This document shows positions 51,304-62,883 of a stretch of DNA of 64,000 nucleotides, piece by piece. The stretch covers positions 558,001 to 622,000 of the forward strand of contig BRON01000007.1 in assembly GCA_024345305.1 (NCBI GenBank). The letters run 5' to 3'. Numbering within the stretch: the stretch's first letter is position 1; each line of letters begins with the position of its first letter. Both the position numbers and the translations under genes were made by a program. The notes under the pieces are model-generated. The model saw nothing but the letters and a program-made list of their open reading frames with translations. It had not been told where the DNA came from and did not search any database. The DNA is from Mrakia gelida (Eukaryota; Basidiomycota; Tremellomycetes; Cystofilobasidiales; Mrakiaceae).

Positions 51304-54236
51304 ATGCTATCGACGCGTCTTCTCCCCCTCCGCTCTTCTCTCGTCCCCCTCGGTCGACGATCGCTCTCCTGCTCTCCTCTCAAAGGAGCTGTCTCGAAGC
51401 CTTCGACGTTCGAGCCTTTGACTTGGGACGACCCAAGTGTGGCCAACAGGATGGCGGCGAAAGCGGGTCAGGCCCATAGTACGATGATGGCCGCCAATCT
51501 GGCTATGTGAGTACGAAGACTGGGGAGGGAGAGAGGGAGGAGAGGAAGAAGGAAGGAAGTGAGGAGGAGGAGGGAGGGAGGGAAGGTGGGGAAGGACGAG
51601 CGAGACGGAGATGGGCTCGTTCGCGAGCGAGGGTCTCTTCCAGCAGCTTCGAGTGTTCTTGTTCTCGTCTCGAGCAGCTTACATCTCGTAGGCACCTCGA
51701 CGATCTAGATTAAAGCGATCCGCTCTCGTAGTAGAAGAAGGGACGACGACGACGAACGTCTCCCAAACCCATGGACCGGAGCGAGCCGACGTCCCCAAGC
51801 TAAGCTGACCCTCTCTTCCTCTCCTCCTCTCCTTCCACAGCCCAGTCGTAGCTGCAGCTCACAAGAACTCCGCCGAACCTGAGCCTGAGACGAGAGAGGA
51901 CATGAGGTTGAGGCATTTCACCGTCAACTTTGGGCCTCAGCATCCGGCGGCGCATGGGGTTTTGAGGTTGATTCTTGAGTTGAACGGAGAGGTTCGTTGG
52001 GCTTTCTTCCTTCCCCCGTCGTTCCCTTCACGATTCTTCTTCCTTTGGCAATGCAGAGCTGACTTAAAATTTGCTGTTGGTGGGTTCTTCAGAGAGTGCT
52101 TCGAGCCGATCCGTTCGTATCGATCCCCTTTTCGTCCGTCGTCGAGCGCGAGAGGAGAGAGTTCTCGAGCTCACCTTCGCTTTGTTCTTTCGTTCGGCAG
52201 ACATATCGGACTCCTTCATCGGGGAACGGAGAAGCTCATTGAGAACAAGAACTATACTCAGGCTCTTCCGTACTTCGATCGATTGGATTACGTCTCGATG
52301 AGTGCGTGCCCTCCTTGTCGTCGCGTCGTTGATGCGCTCGCTCGTTCCATCGCTGACCTTTCTCGCTCTTTCCCTCCCTTTCACTTCGCCCGCGTACTAC
52401 ATTCACCTCACTACCTCAATCTCTATCATTCACCCTACCGATCTGCGATCCACAGTGACCAACGAACTCTGCTACACCCTCGCCGTCGAGAAACTCCTCA
52501 ACATCACCGTCCCCGAGCGAGGACTGTGGCTTCGAACGATGTTCGGAGAGATCACGAGGATTTTGAACCACTTGATGGCTGTTCTGACGTGAGTAGCATT
52601 CTCGGCATGGCTTCTGTTGGCAAGGAGAGGAGACAAGGACCGGACGAGAGGTCTCAATCGCGCGACGTCGAGCTCACCCGCTTTCCTCCCTTCCGATCCC
52701 TTTTGAACGATCGCAACAGACACGCCATGGACGTTGGAGCCTTGACTCCCTTCCTCTGGGGCTTCGAGGAGCGAGAGAAGCTCATGGAGTTCTACGAACG
52801 AGTCTCGGGAGCGAGGATGCACGCGGCTTGGGTTCGACCTGGAGGAGTCGCCTTCGACATCCCTCATGGACTGCTCGACGATATCTTCAAGTGGTCGACT
52901 CAGTTCTCTGGGAAGTGAGTACACCTTCTTCATGCTCTCACTTCCTCCAAGGCTCTGCGTTTCCTTCGAACGAACGCGTCGAGTTGACCCATCTGTGTCC
53001 TCCTCTTTTCGATCAGGCTCGACGAGGTCGAGGAGGTCGTTACCGGGAACCGAATCTGGATCAACCGAACCAAGGGTATCGGGAACGTCACCGCTGAGGA
53101 GGCTATGAAGTACGGGTTCTCTGGGGTGATGCTGAGGGGATCGGGAATCGCTTGGGATTTGAGGTTCGTTTCGCTCGCTTTGAACTCTTTCGCCTTCTCC
53201 TCGATCTGACCCTTTCTCCTTCCGCGTAACAGGAAAGTCGCTCCTTACGACAAGTACGCCGAGGTCGAGTTCAACGTCCCTATCGGATTGACTGGAGACT
53301 CGTACGATCGGTGAGTCTTCGACGTCCTTCTTCTCAACTCGATCCTCGTCGAGAACATGAGCTCATTCTCGCTCTCTTGATTCAACAGATACTGTTGTCG
53401 AGTCCAGGAGATGAGGGAGAGTCTTTCGATCATCAACCAGGTATGTTTGCCTTTCTCGCAGCAACGGGTGAACTGACTCGCGCGACGACGAAGCTGACCT
53501 CTCCTTTATCTTACCTCTCTCCCCTCGCAGTGCCTCAACAAGATGCCAGCTGGAGCAGTCAAGACGGACGACAACAAGATCACTCCTCCTCCTCGAGCAG
53601 CGATGAAGGAGAGCATGGAGAGTCTGATCCATCACTTCAAGGTTCGTTCTCGTCCTCCTCCTCTCGACGCGTCTCGGTCGTTCTTGACTCGTCTTCGTTC
53701 GTCGTCGTCGGCTGACTTAGTCCCCTCCTTCTTCTCACCCCAGCTCTTCTCTGAGGGATACTCAGTACCGGCTGGAGAGACTTACTCGGCTATTGAGGCT
53801 CCCAAGGGAGAGATGGCCGTGTACCTCGTCAGGTGCGTTCGACTCCTCCAGTCTCTCTCGCACCCTCTCGTTACTGATCTTCCCTTCGTTTCATGCTCGC
53901 GACGACACAGTGATGGATCAAACCGACCTTATCGATGCAAGATCCGAGCTCCCGGATTCGCCCATCTCGCTGGTTTGGACTTCATGGCTCGGTGAGTCCA
54001 CCGCTCGTCCTGTGCTTTTTTTCTCTCGCTTTCGCTCGTTGTCGTACTGATCCCCCTCTCTGCCTGCTCTTCGCTTTTTTAGGTACCATCTGCTTGCCGA
54101 CGTCGTGACACTGATCGGAACGCTCGATCTGGTGTTCGGAGAGGTGCGTTCGCGTTCGCGTCTCGTTTCACGTTCGAACTCTTGCTTCCTCGCTGACCTA
54201 CTCCCCTCCTCTTCGCATGTTCAGGTCGACCGGTGA
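51304..54236 (+). CDS. NDUFS2: NADH:ubiquinone oxidoreductase 49-kDa subunit
   Basis: A core subunit of mitochondrial complex I that lines the quinone pocket. The first exon encodes a presequence ([20 protein letters not shown]). Family signatures follow: [110 protein letters not shown], and [18 protein letters not shown]. The short last exon ends LVFGEVDR. His and Asp/Tyr residues of the quinone site (in PQHPAAHG and YFDRLDY) are present. A 20-nt microexon (52093-52112) supplies RVLRADP, and several donors are GTTCGT. The presence of this gene implies that the organism has respiratory complex I. Confidence 0.96.
52093..52112 (+). other. 20-nt microexon of the complex I 49-kDa gene
   Basis: TTCTTCAG acceptor, 20 coding bases, then a GTTCGT donor. 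Including it restores the frame and the family motif between LILELNGE and HIGLLHRG. Confidence 0.75.
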
Positions 54237-54951
54237 TGTGTCAGCCTCACAAGAGTACTCTTCTACTCGCTCCTTTGCTTTTTATGGTCTCCCTCGTCTA
54301 TTCTTCGGCTCGACATCTCGAACTCGTCTCTTCGCATCGTCGCGCCCTTCTTCTTCTTTTCTACCCTCGTTACGATCTTCACGCCCTTTCTTCACTTCGG
54401 CCTTCATTCTTGTATCTACCTACGAGCCATTTTCTTTCTAGTGTCCCGAACAGTCGGAGGGGTTCGAAAGAGAACCGAAGGAGGCGAGCAGAGGACTCGA
54501 CGCGTCGAGGGTTCGGGCGAGCGACGCGACTGCCCGACAAAACGGCTCGAGGTACTGGGAATAGACGTGAACTCAAAATTGCGAAGCCAAAAGGCTCTGT
54601 ATGAACGCAGGACGACCGCACACGTATTACGCAGCCTTTGGCAGGACGACGGCACGGAGGAACTTGAAACGCGAGGGCCAGCTACTCCGCCTTCCCCTCT
54701 GAAAAGAAGGTGAAGTCAAAACCTCCTTTCTCAATTCTGTTCAAGATCGACCCGTTCTTCATCTTGAGGGTGTCTCGGCTCGTCTTTCAGGACAGCCGAT
54801 GCCTGAGAGAAGGAAGTTTGGGCGAGCTCAAGCGAGCTCGAGCGAAAGCGCGACATCTTCTTCGCCTCCAACGACCACTCCGCCCGTCTCCACCTTCCTT
54901 CCTTCCTTGCCTCTTTCCTCCTCTCCTCGAGCTCTCCAGCTCTCGTCTGCT
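54237..54951. other. Intergenic between two plus-strand genes
   Basis: This holds the 3' UTR of the 49-kDa gene and the promoter and 5' UTR of the receptor-like gene. It includes a CTCGACGCGTCGAG palindrome near 54498. No exon was recognised. Confidence 0.5.
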
Positions 54952-56754
54952 ATGGCTCCCTTCGGTGCTCAAATCCCAAAACTCCCTCCTCCTCACCTCC
55001 CTCTTCCTTTCCTCGTCCTCACCCTCGTCTCGTCCACCTCGGTGCTTTTTACCCTCCTCTTCTTGCTTCTCGCTCGAGATTCAGCACACCCAGCTCTTTT
55101 AAGCTTCTTGCTGAGCTATTTGGTGTACCTCGTAGGGATGAGTCTAGTGTGAGTAACTTCAGCTATCGAGCAGATGAAGAAAAACAGGACGCCGACGTCT
55201 GAAACGAAAACTGACTTCTTTCCTTTCTCTCCTTCGAAAATAGTGTTATGCAACAAGGAGGACACGTCCATCACTTCCCAGGGTACTCCATTTGTCTGGT
55301 CCAGGGATTGATGATGGTCGCAGGCTCTCCAACGATCTGTCTTTCGACTTTCAGCTACATTGTTTTCGTACGTCGAACGACTCCTTAGGCTCTCCTCCTC
55401 GCTCGACCAAGCTGACTTCCGCGCTTCTTATCACTTCACCAGGTCTGGGGATGTACTCAAGAGGTCTCCAAACGAGCTCGCTCGTTCCTGATCAGCATAA
55501 CAGGGACCCTTGTCGTGAGTCGACGCGTCCCTGAAACGCTCTTTCGTCGCGTCGACTGACTCGCGTCGTTCGTCCTCAGCTCGTTCTTGTTCCCTGGACA
55601 GTCTGCGCGTTTCTCTTCGGTTGCTCACTCATCGTGAGATACCTCTTCTCTCTGGGTTGTCGAAGGACCGTTCGCACTGACGAGCTCGACTCGTTTCAGG
55701 TTGGACTTCGAAATCGCAGGACGGTTTCGCTCCAGGAGCTTTACTGCATCGTCTACGAGCGGCCTCTCTCAGTGAGCCGACCATATGACTTTCTCAAAAC
55801 TAAGCTGATAATCTGTCTTTTCCTCACAGCAAGCAAGATTCTTCTCGACCTTGGGAGGACTGATCCTCACCCTCGTTTTTTCTGGTTCGTCTCTTTCTCC
55901 ATCTCTCGCTCGCGCTCTCGTTCCGAAATCTGATCTGCGTCTTCTTCAGTCGCGACTACCTACGAAATGTTCAAGAAGTACGGAACCTCAGCTCGAAGGG
56001 CTGCGAACAAGCTCACCTTCCAAGCAGACATGTTGATGGTACGCGTCGTCTCCCTTCGTCGCGCAGTCTCTCGTTCGCGCTTACTTGTCTTCCCTCTCTA
56101 CAGTTCGCCGAAAGTATTGGAATCACGACCCATCTTCTCGTCCTCGCCCTCATGATCGTTCCAGCCATCGGTCGAAAAACGGGAACGCAGGCCGACATCA
56201 CAGCCGTGAGTTTTTGTTTGCTTTCGACGCGCTCTGCCAGGGCTGAACCTCGTTCTCGTTTCACCAGGCGACGGGAAGTATCTTTACACTTCTTCTCGCA
56301 GGATCTCAAACCGGAATCTTCACTTCGTCGAGGTGGAAGACCTCCCTGTTCACTTTCCAGCAGACCCTCCTCTCGTGGAAAGATCGCCTCTCCGACTACC
56401 TCCCCTTCCTCGCAGCACCCCCTCGCAGCACCGCTCCTCGAATGCACTCGGACTGCAGCCCTCCAAAGCTCGGAGCTGGACCTCAGAAGGACGGAAGGGG
56501 AAGACGGGAACTCGTTCGCGTCGCTCGGAAAGTCAGCATCGTCTCCCAAACCGGATTCGTCCTTCGGGGACTTGTCGCTGCCTTCGACGTCGGTGGATAT
56601 GCTCGGAGAGCTGGAGCGAGGAGGGGAGGCGATAGTGTTGGAGAGGTTGGGTTACGAGGAGAGGAAGAAGACGGTGGGGATAGACGTCGAGGTCGTGGCG
56701 TTGAACGAGCCCGCGGCTGCATTACTCCCTCCAGGGAAGAGGGTTTACATCTAG
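54952..56754 (+). CDS. Seven-helix, receptor-like membrane protein
   Basis: Nine short exons encode a polytopic membrane protein. Its hydrophobic segments are LPFLVLTLVSSTSVLFTLLF, PALLSFLLSYLVYLVGMSLV, SICLVQGLMMVAGSPTICLS, a fourth of 27 residues starting SFLISITGTLV, FFSTLGGLILTLVFSVATT, ITTHLLVLALMIVPAI and, with the first acceptor of the last exon, SIFTLLLAGSQTGIFTS. Seven helices with a short outside N-terminus and a charged loop before helix 6 (KKYGTSARRAANKL) resemble a G-protein-coupled receptor. A loop motif QELYCIVYERPLS is notable. I recognise it only as a basidiomycete-type orphan 7-TM protein. The C-terminal tail is uncertain because the helix-7 frame and the tail frame ending PPGKRVYI (stop 56754) differ; reading on in the helix-7 frame stops at 56774. 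Confidence 0.6.
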
Positions 56755-57156
56755 GTATTTGGTTAGATTCATGATTAAACGAAGCACTCAAGATCGAAAG
56801 CGAAGAACGTTGTCGGCAACCTGTTGGCCAACGCTGAAAGCTCGCGACGCGTCCTCGCCGACTCGCTTTCTGTTTGCTTTTGAACTGAGGCCCACGAGCT
56901 TCTGGAAATGATCCTGAGATCTCGTGAGAGGGCCGAGGCCTTCAAGATGTACAAGGAACATTCTCGCTCGCCTTTCAGTACGCGAAGAATCTTTTCGAGG
57001 GTGAGATGATCAAAGGGGTCCGTCGGCTCAGGAGGGACCTCGTCTCTTTCTCCGCCAAACACCCACCTTCGTTCCTTCTCTCCCCTTCCTTTTCTCTCTC
57101 TCTTCTTCTCTCGGTGCAGGTCGCCAACTCTTCCCCTTAATCTTCAAATCAACGAC
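56755..57156. other. Intergenic between receptor-like and Mso1-like genes
   Basis: Short open frames exist on both strands (for example minus 56775-57062), but none has splice support or a known domain. A GGTGCAG acceptor near 57120 may mark a 5' UTR intron of the next gene. Confidence 0.4.
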
Positions 57157-58725
57157 ATGTCAAGAATCACTGGTGGAGCCCATCCTTTCCCTCTAGCTCG
57201 ATCCAGGACCGCCGTCGCTTCTCGAGACGAGGTCACCCACTACTCTCCTGCTGGCGGGAGACACGATAGACGAGGAGGAGAAGGAGAACGAGAAGAGGCG
57301 AGAAGAGATGTATCATCACGATCTAGGAGAGTTGTAGACGAAGGTGAGTGGGGTGGAAGGAAGAAAACGTGGGTTGACAACGAACGAAGAGCTCACACGA
57401 CGTCCCTCCCTCCCTCCTCTTCCTCGTCCTCCCTTCAGCCCATCAACACCAGCCCACCCACAGCTCTCGCTCCCAATCCACCAGAGCACCAAACTCCCAC
57501 CGAGAGCTCAGACCTATCCACACCCAACCACCAACCATCTGCCTCACATCGAACTCCCGTCGCCCTCCCAAGCCAGCAATCTGTCGTCCAGCGACACCGA
57601 GTTCCGAACCCCTCTCGAACCGTCTCCCACTCGTCCTCGTCCTCCTCTTCCCAGAGCTCCATCAGCAGCGCCAGCAGTGGAGCGTCGGATTCGTCGTCTC
57701 CCGAGTCGCCAGTCCAAGCGACGACCTCCTGGAAGGACTGGGCGTTGGGTCGAGGAGGGAGGGCAGTTGGGGAGATGGAGGAGGATGGGAGACCGGAGGC
57801 CGTTGCCGTCGAGCTGGAGACGAAGGAAGATTTGTCTGGTGAGCCTTCGCTTCCTTCTTCGACAAGGATGACTCTGGAAGAACAAATAACAGAGCAAGAG
57901 AACTCACATTCCTCCTCGTCTCGTGTGCCAACAGACCTCATCGCGCCGCCTCCGAAGTCGACGATTTGGAACATCGTCTCGACTGCTGCTCACGCTGCTA
58001 TTCATCGAGGAGGAGCTGGCGAGTCCGAGTTCATAGGAGACGACGATGGTCCTCCTACTCCCGTCGGAGGCGAAGGGAAGCTGGAGAGAGCGATGAAGAG
58101 GTGGTACGTCGAAAACGGTCAGTCTCGTTCCTCGTCGCACTCTCTTCTTCGACGCGAACGAAGGACGACAAGAACTGACCGTTTCACTCATTTATACGCG
58201 ATGCCAGCCGCCTCCCGATCCGAACTTCCCGACTGGCTCTTCCCTCCCTCAGCTTTGGCTCCTCCTCCTCCTCCTCCCGCCGTCGAGTCAACCAAATCCT
58301 CCCGACCGTCCAACGACTCCGTCTCCCGCTCTCGATCCCTCTCCTCCCCAGCTCGACCTCCTCGAAACCTCCTCCGTGACGTCTACGACTCGGCTCCTCC
58401 ACTCCCAACAGCTCGAAAAGCCGCAGTTCCCCTCAGTACGGGCGGCGCGTCGTCGACGGGAGGAGGTCGAGCGACGGAGAGGTTGAGGGCGATGAGATTG
58501 GAGAGAGCTCCTACGAGAGTGAGGGAGCCGGAGCCGATGGTCATGCAGGAGGACCCGGTGCCAAGGAGGTCTGGTGGTGATGGTGGGAGGACGAGGGAAG
58601 AGGAGAGAGGTGGTCGAGGAGGTGGAGGAGGAGGGGAGGAGAGGAGACGACCTGTCGGGTTGCCGTCGGGCCCTGGAGGCTTGCCGTCTGGACCAGGAGG
58701 AAGAAGAGCGGCTGGTAGATTTTGA
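57157..58725 (+). CDS. Mso1-like (Sec1-binding) exocytosis protein, tentative
   Basis: The conserved part reads PKSTIWNIVSTAAHAAIHRG, then GDDDGPPTPVGGEGKLERAM, then KRWYVEN. A GTCAGT intron follows, and then AASRSELPDWLFPPSA. 'Tryptophan segment, DTP-type spacer, helix ending in a Y-rich patch, then LPDWL' is the pattern of the Mso1 N-terminal domain, which binds the SM protein Sec1 at exocytic sites. The flanks are Ser/Pro-rich and disordered, and the end is Gly/Arg-rich with a repeated LPSGPGG. The frame is open from the ATG to the TGA because the introns are multiples of three. A donor at 57344 (GTGAGT) does not keep phase, so the exon 1 structure is unsure. Confidence 0.5.
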   Translation: MSRITGGAHPFPLARSRTAVASRDEVTHYSPAGGRHDRRGGEGEREEARRDVSSRSRRVVDEGEWGGRKKTWVDNERRAHTTSLPPSSSSSSLQPINTSPPTALAPNPPEHQTPTESSDLSTPNHQPSASHRTPVALPSQQSVVQRHRVPNPSRTVSHSSSSSSSQSSISSASSGASDSSSPESPVQATTSWKDWALGRGGRAVGEMEEDGRPEAVAVELETKEDLSGEPSLPSSTRMTLEEQITEQENSHSSSSRVPTDLIAPPPKSTIWNIVSTAAHAAIHRGGAGESEFIGDDDGPPTPVGGEGKLERAMKRWYVENGQSRSSSHSLLRRERRTTRTDRFTHLYAMPAASRSELPDWLFPPSALAPPPPPPAVESTKSSRPSNDSVSRSRSLSSPARPPRNLLRDVYDSAPPLPTARKAAVPLSTGGASSTGGGRATERLRAMRLERAPTRVREPEPMVMQEDPVPRRSGGDGGRTREEERGGRGGGGGGEERRRPVGLPSGPGGLPSGPGGRRAAGRF

Positions 58726-59044
58726 GATGACGAGACAGAAGGGGTGCAGTTAGCTTGGTACCGTAAATTTCGAGATGATGGAGAAGGAGCGCGACAAGAG
58801 GGAGGAGGAAGACGCGACGCTACTTACCTATTTACGATCGTTTGCACATGGACTGCCAAAAATGGACATCTATGCCTTTTAGTAGATAAAGCGAAAAAGC
58901 CTATCAGCGACGGAGATCGTGCCCAGAACCAGAGGTGAGCCAAAATAAAGACCGCGACTCACAAAACAATAAAACACGAACGACGAAGCGACCGTTCGGC
59001 GAGACCCATCACTTCGCAGATATCCCTCGCTCCCCTCAGCCATC
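58726..59044. other. Intergenic, convergent 3' ends
   Basis: This holds the 3' UTRs of the Mso1-like (+) and PCI-like (-) genes and is relatively A-rich. No exon was recognised. Confidence 0.5.
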
Positions 59045-60396
59045 TCAATCGTTCCCTTTACGGATCGGCCACCTCCCATTCTCCCCAGCCTCGACTCCCT
59101 TCTCCTTCAGCCAACCCTCGACACCCTCGTCCTTCGCTCCCTTCTTCAACCCGAGAACTCTCTCCCCTAACCACTCCAGATCCCGAGGTCCGACGTCCAT
59201 ATACGCTCCTCGTACGACCTTCCAGGCCCTCGTCCGTCTCTGCTCGGAGCCGAAGCTGATGCAGATCTTCTCGAGCGGGTGAACCGTCGGAGAGGAGAGG
59301 AGACGATGAAAGCCGATGTAGGACGAGGACAGTTGAGCTCTGAGGACGAGTGGGGGGATCGGTGAGAAGGAAGATGGAGGGAAGTTCTTTGATGGGAGAA
59401 CAGCCAAGAGGGAGAGGTAGGAGGGTGGCGAGGAGAGGTGGGTGAGATGATAGACGAGGAGAAGCGACGTGTAGAGGGTTCGGTTGGAGGAGGGCGAGGA
59501 GGCGGGTGGGGTTGAGATGGCGAGGTTGGAGAGGGAGGCTGCTAGTGAAGATGCAGTAGGTGCTGGTGTTGGAGGAGGGGTGGGTAGCTGGGGCGTTGGA
59601 GGTGGTTTGGAGGAAGATGGGAGCGACGACGAGGAGGACGAGGTTGCGAGCGAAAGGTCGTGCGCGACGTAGAGGTCTGGGACGAGTCGCGAGAGGGAGG
59701 AGATGAAGTGGGTGTGGTTGGAAGTTTGAAGCGCAATCCGAGCTGAGAGTTCGTAGACTGGAGGAAGAAGAGAAGAGAAGAGAAGAGGACGAGCAGCCTG
59801 GTGAGCTCGGACGCGAAGGAGAGTGAGCTCATACGGAAAGACGAAACGAACCTTCAACAGCGAAAGCGTCTACGCGTTGGCTCGAGATGATGGCTTCCCT
59901 TAGCTTACCTGTGAGTGATCGAACGCCCCCGAGTCAGCTATAGCTGACGAAAAGTGAGGGTAGGAGGGAGAGAGCTCACGAAGGAGGAGGAGGATGTCGT
60001 TCAAGACGAACCACCGCTTCTTGTCGTCGATGCTGACCTCGTCGAACTCGCCCAACCCAGTCAAAGCCTCTCTATCCCAGAAGGTCCGAAGCTGCAATGA
60101 TCCGAATCGCACAAGAGGAAGAGCGAAAGCAGCGTCAGCGAGAGAAATGTTGAGCTCGGCTGAACTCGAGCTCAGAGATCCTTCTCCTCCTCAGCCTCTC
60201 GAGCTCCTCTGCCTTCCCTCCGGACATGTTCAAGATGCTCAGCACTAACCTTGTCTTCTATGTGAGCTCTGAACTTCTCTTGGACCTTGTAGTCGAGGAG
60301 AGCGTCCTCGTTGGGAGCGTGTCCTCCTGAGCGACTCAGCGAGGCGAGCTGATCCATTTCCGAGATCGGGCGAGTCGACGGACGATAGGCACGCAT
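59045..60396 (-). CDS. PCI/SAC3-like hypothetical protein
   Basis: Four exons joined in clean phase. Start MRAYRPSTRPISEMDQLASL. Next come TFWDREALTGLGEFDEV and KKRWFVLNDILLLLRKLREA. Then follows VYELSARIALQTSNHTHFIS with SLSRLVPDLY, a pattern like the helical repeat of SAC3/GANP and CSN8-type PCI proteins (VYE-ARIAL, -F--CLSQL--LY). A Pro/Ser insertion (KPPPTPQLPTPPPTPAP) separates this from the second half, which reads LVYHLTHLSSPPSYLSLLA and RAWKVVRGAYMDVGPRDLEW. Such proteins scaffold mRNA export, proteasome or COP9 complexes. The family call is tentative; the gene itself is well supported. Confidence 0.6.
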
Positions 60397-61096
60397 ATTT
60401 TCTCCGGCGTAAGATGGGAGGGAGGCGTTCGAGGGAGGTAAGGGATGGGTAGAAGTGACGAAAGGAAGATTTCTTGGGTTGCTGGTCGTTGCGGGCAGCG
60501 GAGGAGGTGAGCTCGAGCTCGCCCTTCTCTCCTTCCCTCAAAACGACGATGAGCTCGCCAACGCCCTCTTTCGCCCTTTCGCCGCCCGTTCTCGTTCTAT
60601 CGAGTCTTCAGCCCAAGATATCGATCTCTAGCACCACCTCGATGCTCTGCGCTTCCGCTCCACCCGAAAGAGGGAAGAGGTCAAACACTGGGAAGGATCA
60701 CCTTTCCTCCTCTTCGGCCGTCCCGTCCTTCTCCCCTCTCCTTCTCCTCCTCTTCCCTCGGCTCAACTTCCTCCCTCAAGACCCCTTTCACGCTCAAAAC
60801 TACTCGCCAGCTCCTCCAGCAACATCTCGTCCCCATGCCATCTCTATTTTGACTGACCGGGGGTGACTTGCTCCCCTCTCCAAACCTTCGCGCTCACCGA
60901 GGGAGACGCGACAGGACCTGGAAGTTCCTTCCTGTTTTCTTCAACTCGTCACGACTTCTAGCTCAAACCGAGATCCTGCCGGTCGTACCCGTTCCAAGGA
61001 ATCAGGCTCTCCTTTCTCCTTTCTCCTTTGCCTCCACCCACATCAACCCAAACCCACCAACTCAACACGCAACCCAACCTCTCTTCTCACCACACT
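60397..61096. other. Divergent promoter region (700 bp)
   Basis: The PCI-like gene (-) and the first forkhead-like gene (+) start from here. No exon was recognised. Pyrimidine-rich on the plus strand. Confidence 0.5.
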
Positions 61097-62067
61097 ATGC
61101 CCGCTGCTTCTGCCACTCACCTCAACGGATCCGACGGATCGAATATCACCCTCGCTCCCGCTAAGTTCGACGAGGATGGAAACCGAACAGGTTCGTCGTC
61201 CTTTTCCATCTCCTTCCTTCTCGCTCGCTCTCTCGTCCACCTCTCGCCTTCTTCCCTCCTTCGTCCATCTCTCGCCTTCTTCCCTCCCTTCCTCCTTCGC
61301 TCCCTCCCTCGCCATCTTGCTGACTTCCTCCCTTTCCTCGCCACTTCCTCGCCACAGATCAAGCTCCTCCTCTCGACTCCGACGGTACCTACAAGACGAT
61401 CATCAGGACCGTTATCCTGGACAGTCCTATGAAAGGTCTCACCTTCAACCAGGTAAGCTCATATCCCCTTCGCTGACTGCTGAGATAGATGAACTGACTC
61501 CCTTGCTTCCTCTTCGCCAGTTGATCGAATCGATGGAGGCGCGATGGGAGGTGAGCCGACTTTCTCCTCTTCTCGTCCCTTCCCGTTCGAACGGCAAACT
61601 GACGCGTCTTTTCCTTTTCTTCACCAGTTCTACACCAAGGTCCTCGCCTGGGAGGCCAAGAACTGGAAGGTGAGCATCTATCTAGCACGGAGGAAGGACG
61701 CTGGAAGGCCGACTCGTCCTCGTCGCTTTACGCGCTGACCATCTCTGTTTTGCTCCCTACCCTTCATCCTCCCAGCACGCCGTCTACCGAGACCTCAGCG
61801 AATCACCCTTCGAGTTCGAGCTCGACGCTGGAGGTGAGTTTTCCCTTCCTTACTAAGCCAAAATCGCGACGGTTTATCTTCCATCACCTTCCGTCGCGCG
61901 GAAGTCTTTCCCTTCGACGACGAGCGAGCCTGACCTCTCCCTCTCCCTCTCTCTCCTCTTCCTCTTTTCTTTCGCTTCCAGATTCTCCCATCAACGGCTA
62001 CGAGGGAGTATGGAGGGTCAGGGAGAACATCGCCGTCGTCCCTCTCGATCCCAACGAGGAGCAGTAA
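61097..62067 (+). CDS. Divergent small forkhead-like protein
   Basis: Six exons encode about 130 residues, little more than one winged-helix domain. Order: LAPAKFDEDGNRTDQAPP, TYKTIIRTVILDSPMKGLTF with NQLIESMEARWEFYTKVLAW, then EAKNWKHAVYRDLSESPFEF, then ELDAGDSPINGYEGVWRVRE. These match the forkhead pattern (YxxLIRTAIxxSPxxxLTLxEI, WKNxxRHxLSLN, GxYWxV). However, recognition-helix positions Asn, Arg and His are changed (KHAVYRDLS instead of KNTTRHCLS). Three introns match the next gene in position and phase. It could be a non-DNA-binding or altered-specificity paralogue. It lacks the long flanks usual in fungal forkhead factors. Confidence 0.7.
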
Positions 62068-62883
62068 ACAACAAAAACAACGAAAACGATCAACCGAACC
62101 GAACCAAACCTGCCACACACACCGACCACACATGTATCTCCCTTTTGCCCCTTATCTCTCCGTGTTCGCCTCGAGTTCGAGGTGCGATCTTGCTTGATCT
62201 CTGATGAAGTTTAATCTGTCGTTGAGGTGTCGCTGAGAAACGGCTCGCTCTCGTCGTCCGGTTCCAGCCCTCGAGAGACGGTTCGGTTTCCACTGCTTCT
62301 TCTGAAGGCAATTCGTTAAGAAAGCAGCGAATTTAATCGGCCTGTCGCTGCTTTCCCTTGACCGTCAGACAGCGAGAAGCAGAAAAACCAAATTTTCGCG
62401 AACCTGAACCGCTCGCGAGGTACGGATCGCCGGGTGTTTGATACTCCCAATTCCTGGGCCTGTCGAGCTCACCTCCCCCCCCCTTCTTCCTTCCTCTACC
62501 CGCTACCACCCGCAATCTCTCCCTCTTCTTCTTTCCCATCTTTCTCTTCCTTCTCTCCCAATCCCTCGTCCACCTCGAAGGATCTTTCAAGACCCAGCTG
62601 AGGCTCAAGAGAACGAAGACCAAACACGCCAACCTCGTTCTCCTCCTCCTCCTTCCCTTCCACCTCTCCTCTCCTTTCCTTTCTTTCGCCTTCCCCACCC
62701 CTCCCTCACTCCCAGCTTTCCCATCGCATCCTCCCAAGGCTTCTCATCATCAACAGGAACCCTTCGGACGACAACTTTGAGGTCTCTGAGCCTTTCTACT
62801 AGGTCCTTTCGCTCTCCCTTCCCAATCCCCCTTCGCCTCGAAGGAACGACGACCTCGTCCGACGAAACCGACCTTCCGACGAC
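62068..62883. other. Intergenic between the two forkhead genes
   Basis: This holds the 3' UTR of the divergent gene and the promoter and C/T-rich 5' UTR of the canonical one. No exon was recognised. Confidence 0.55.

Noticed and set aside
56775..57062. 95-codon minus-strand frame between the receptor-like and Mso1-like genes
   Set aside because: No splice sites or domain; both strands are open here, so the frame alone is weak evidence.
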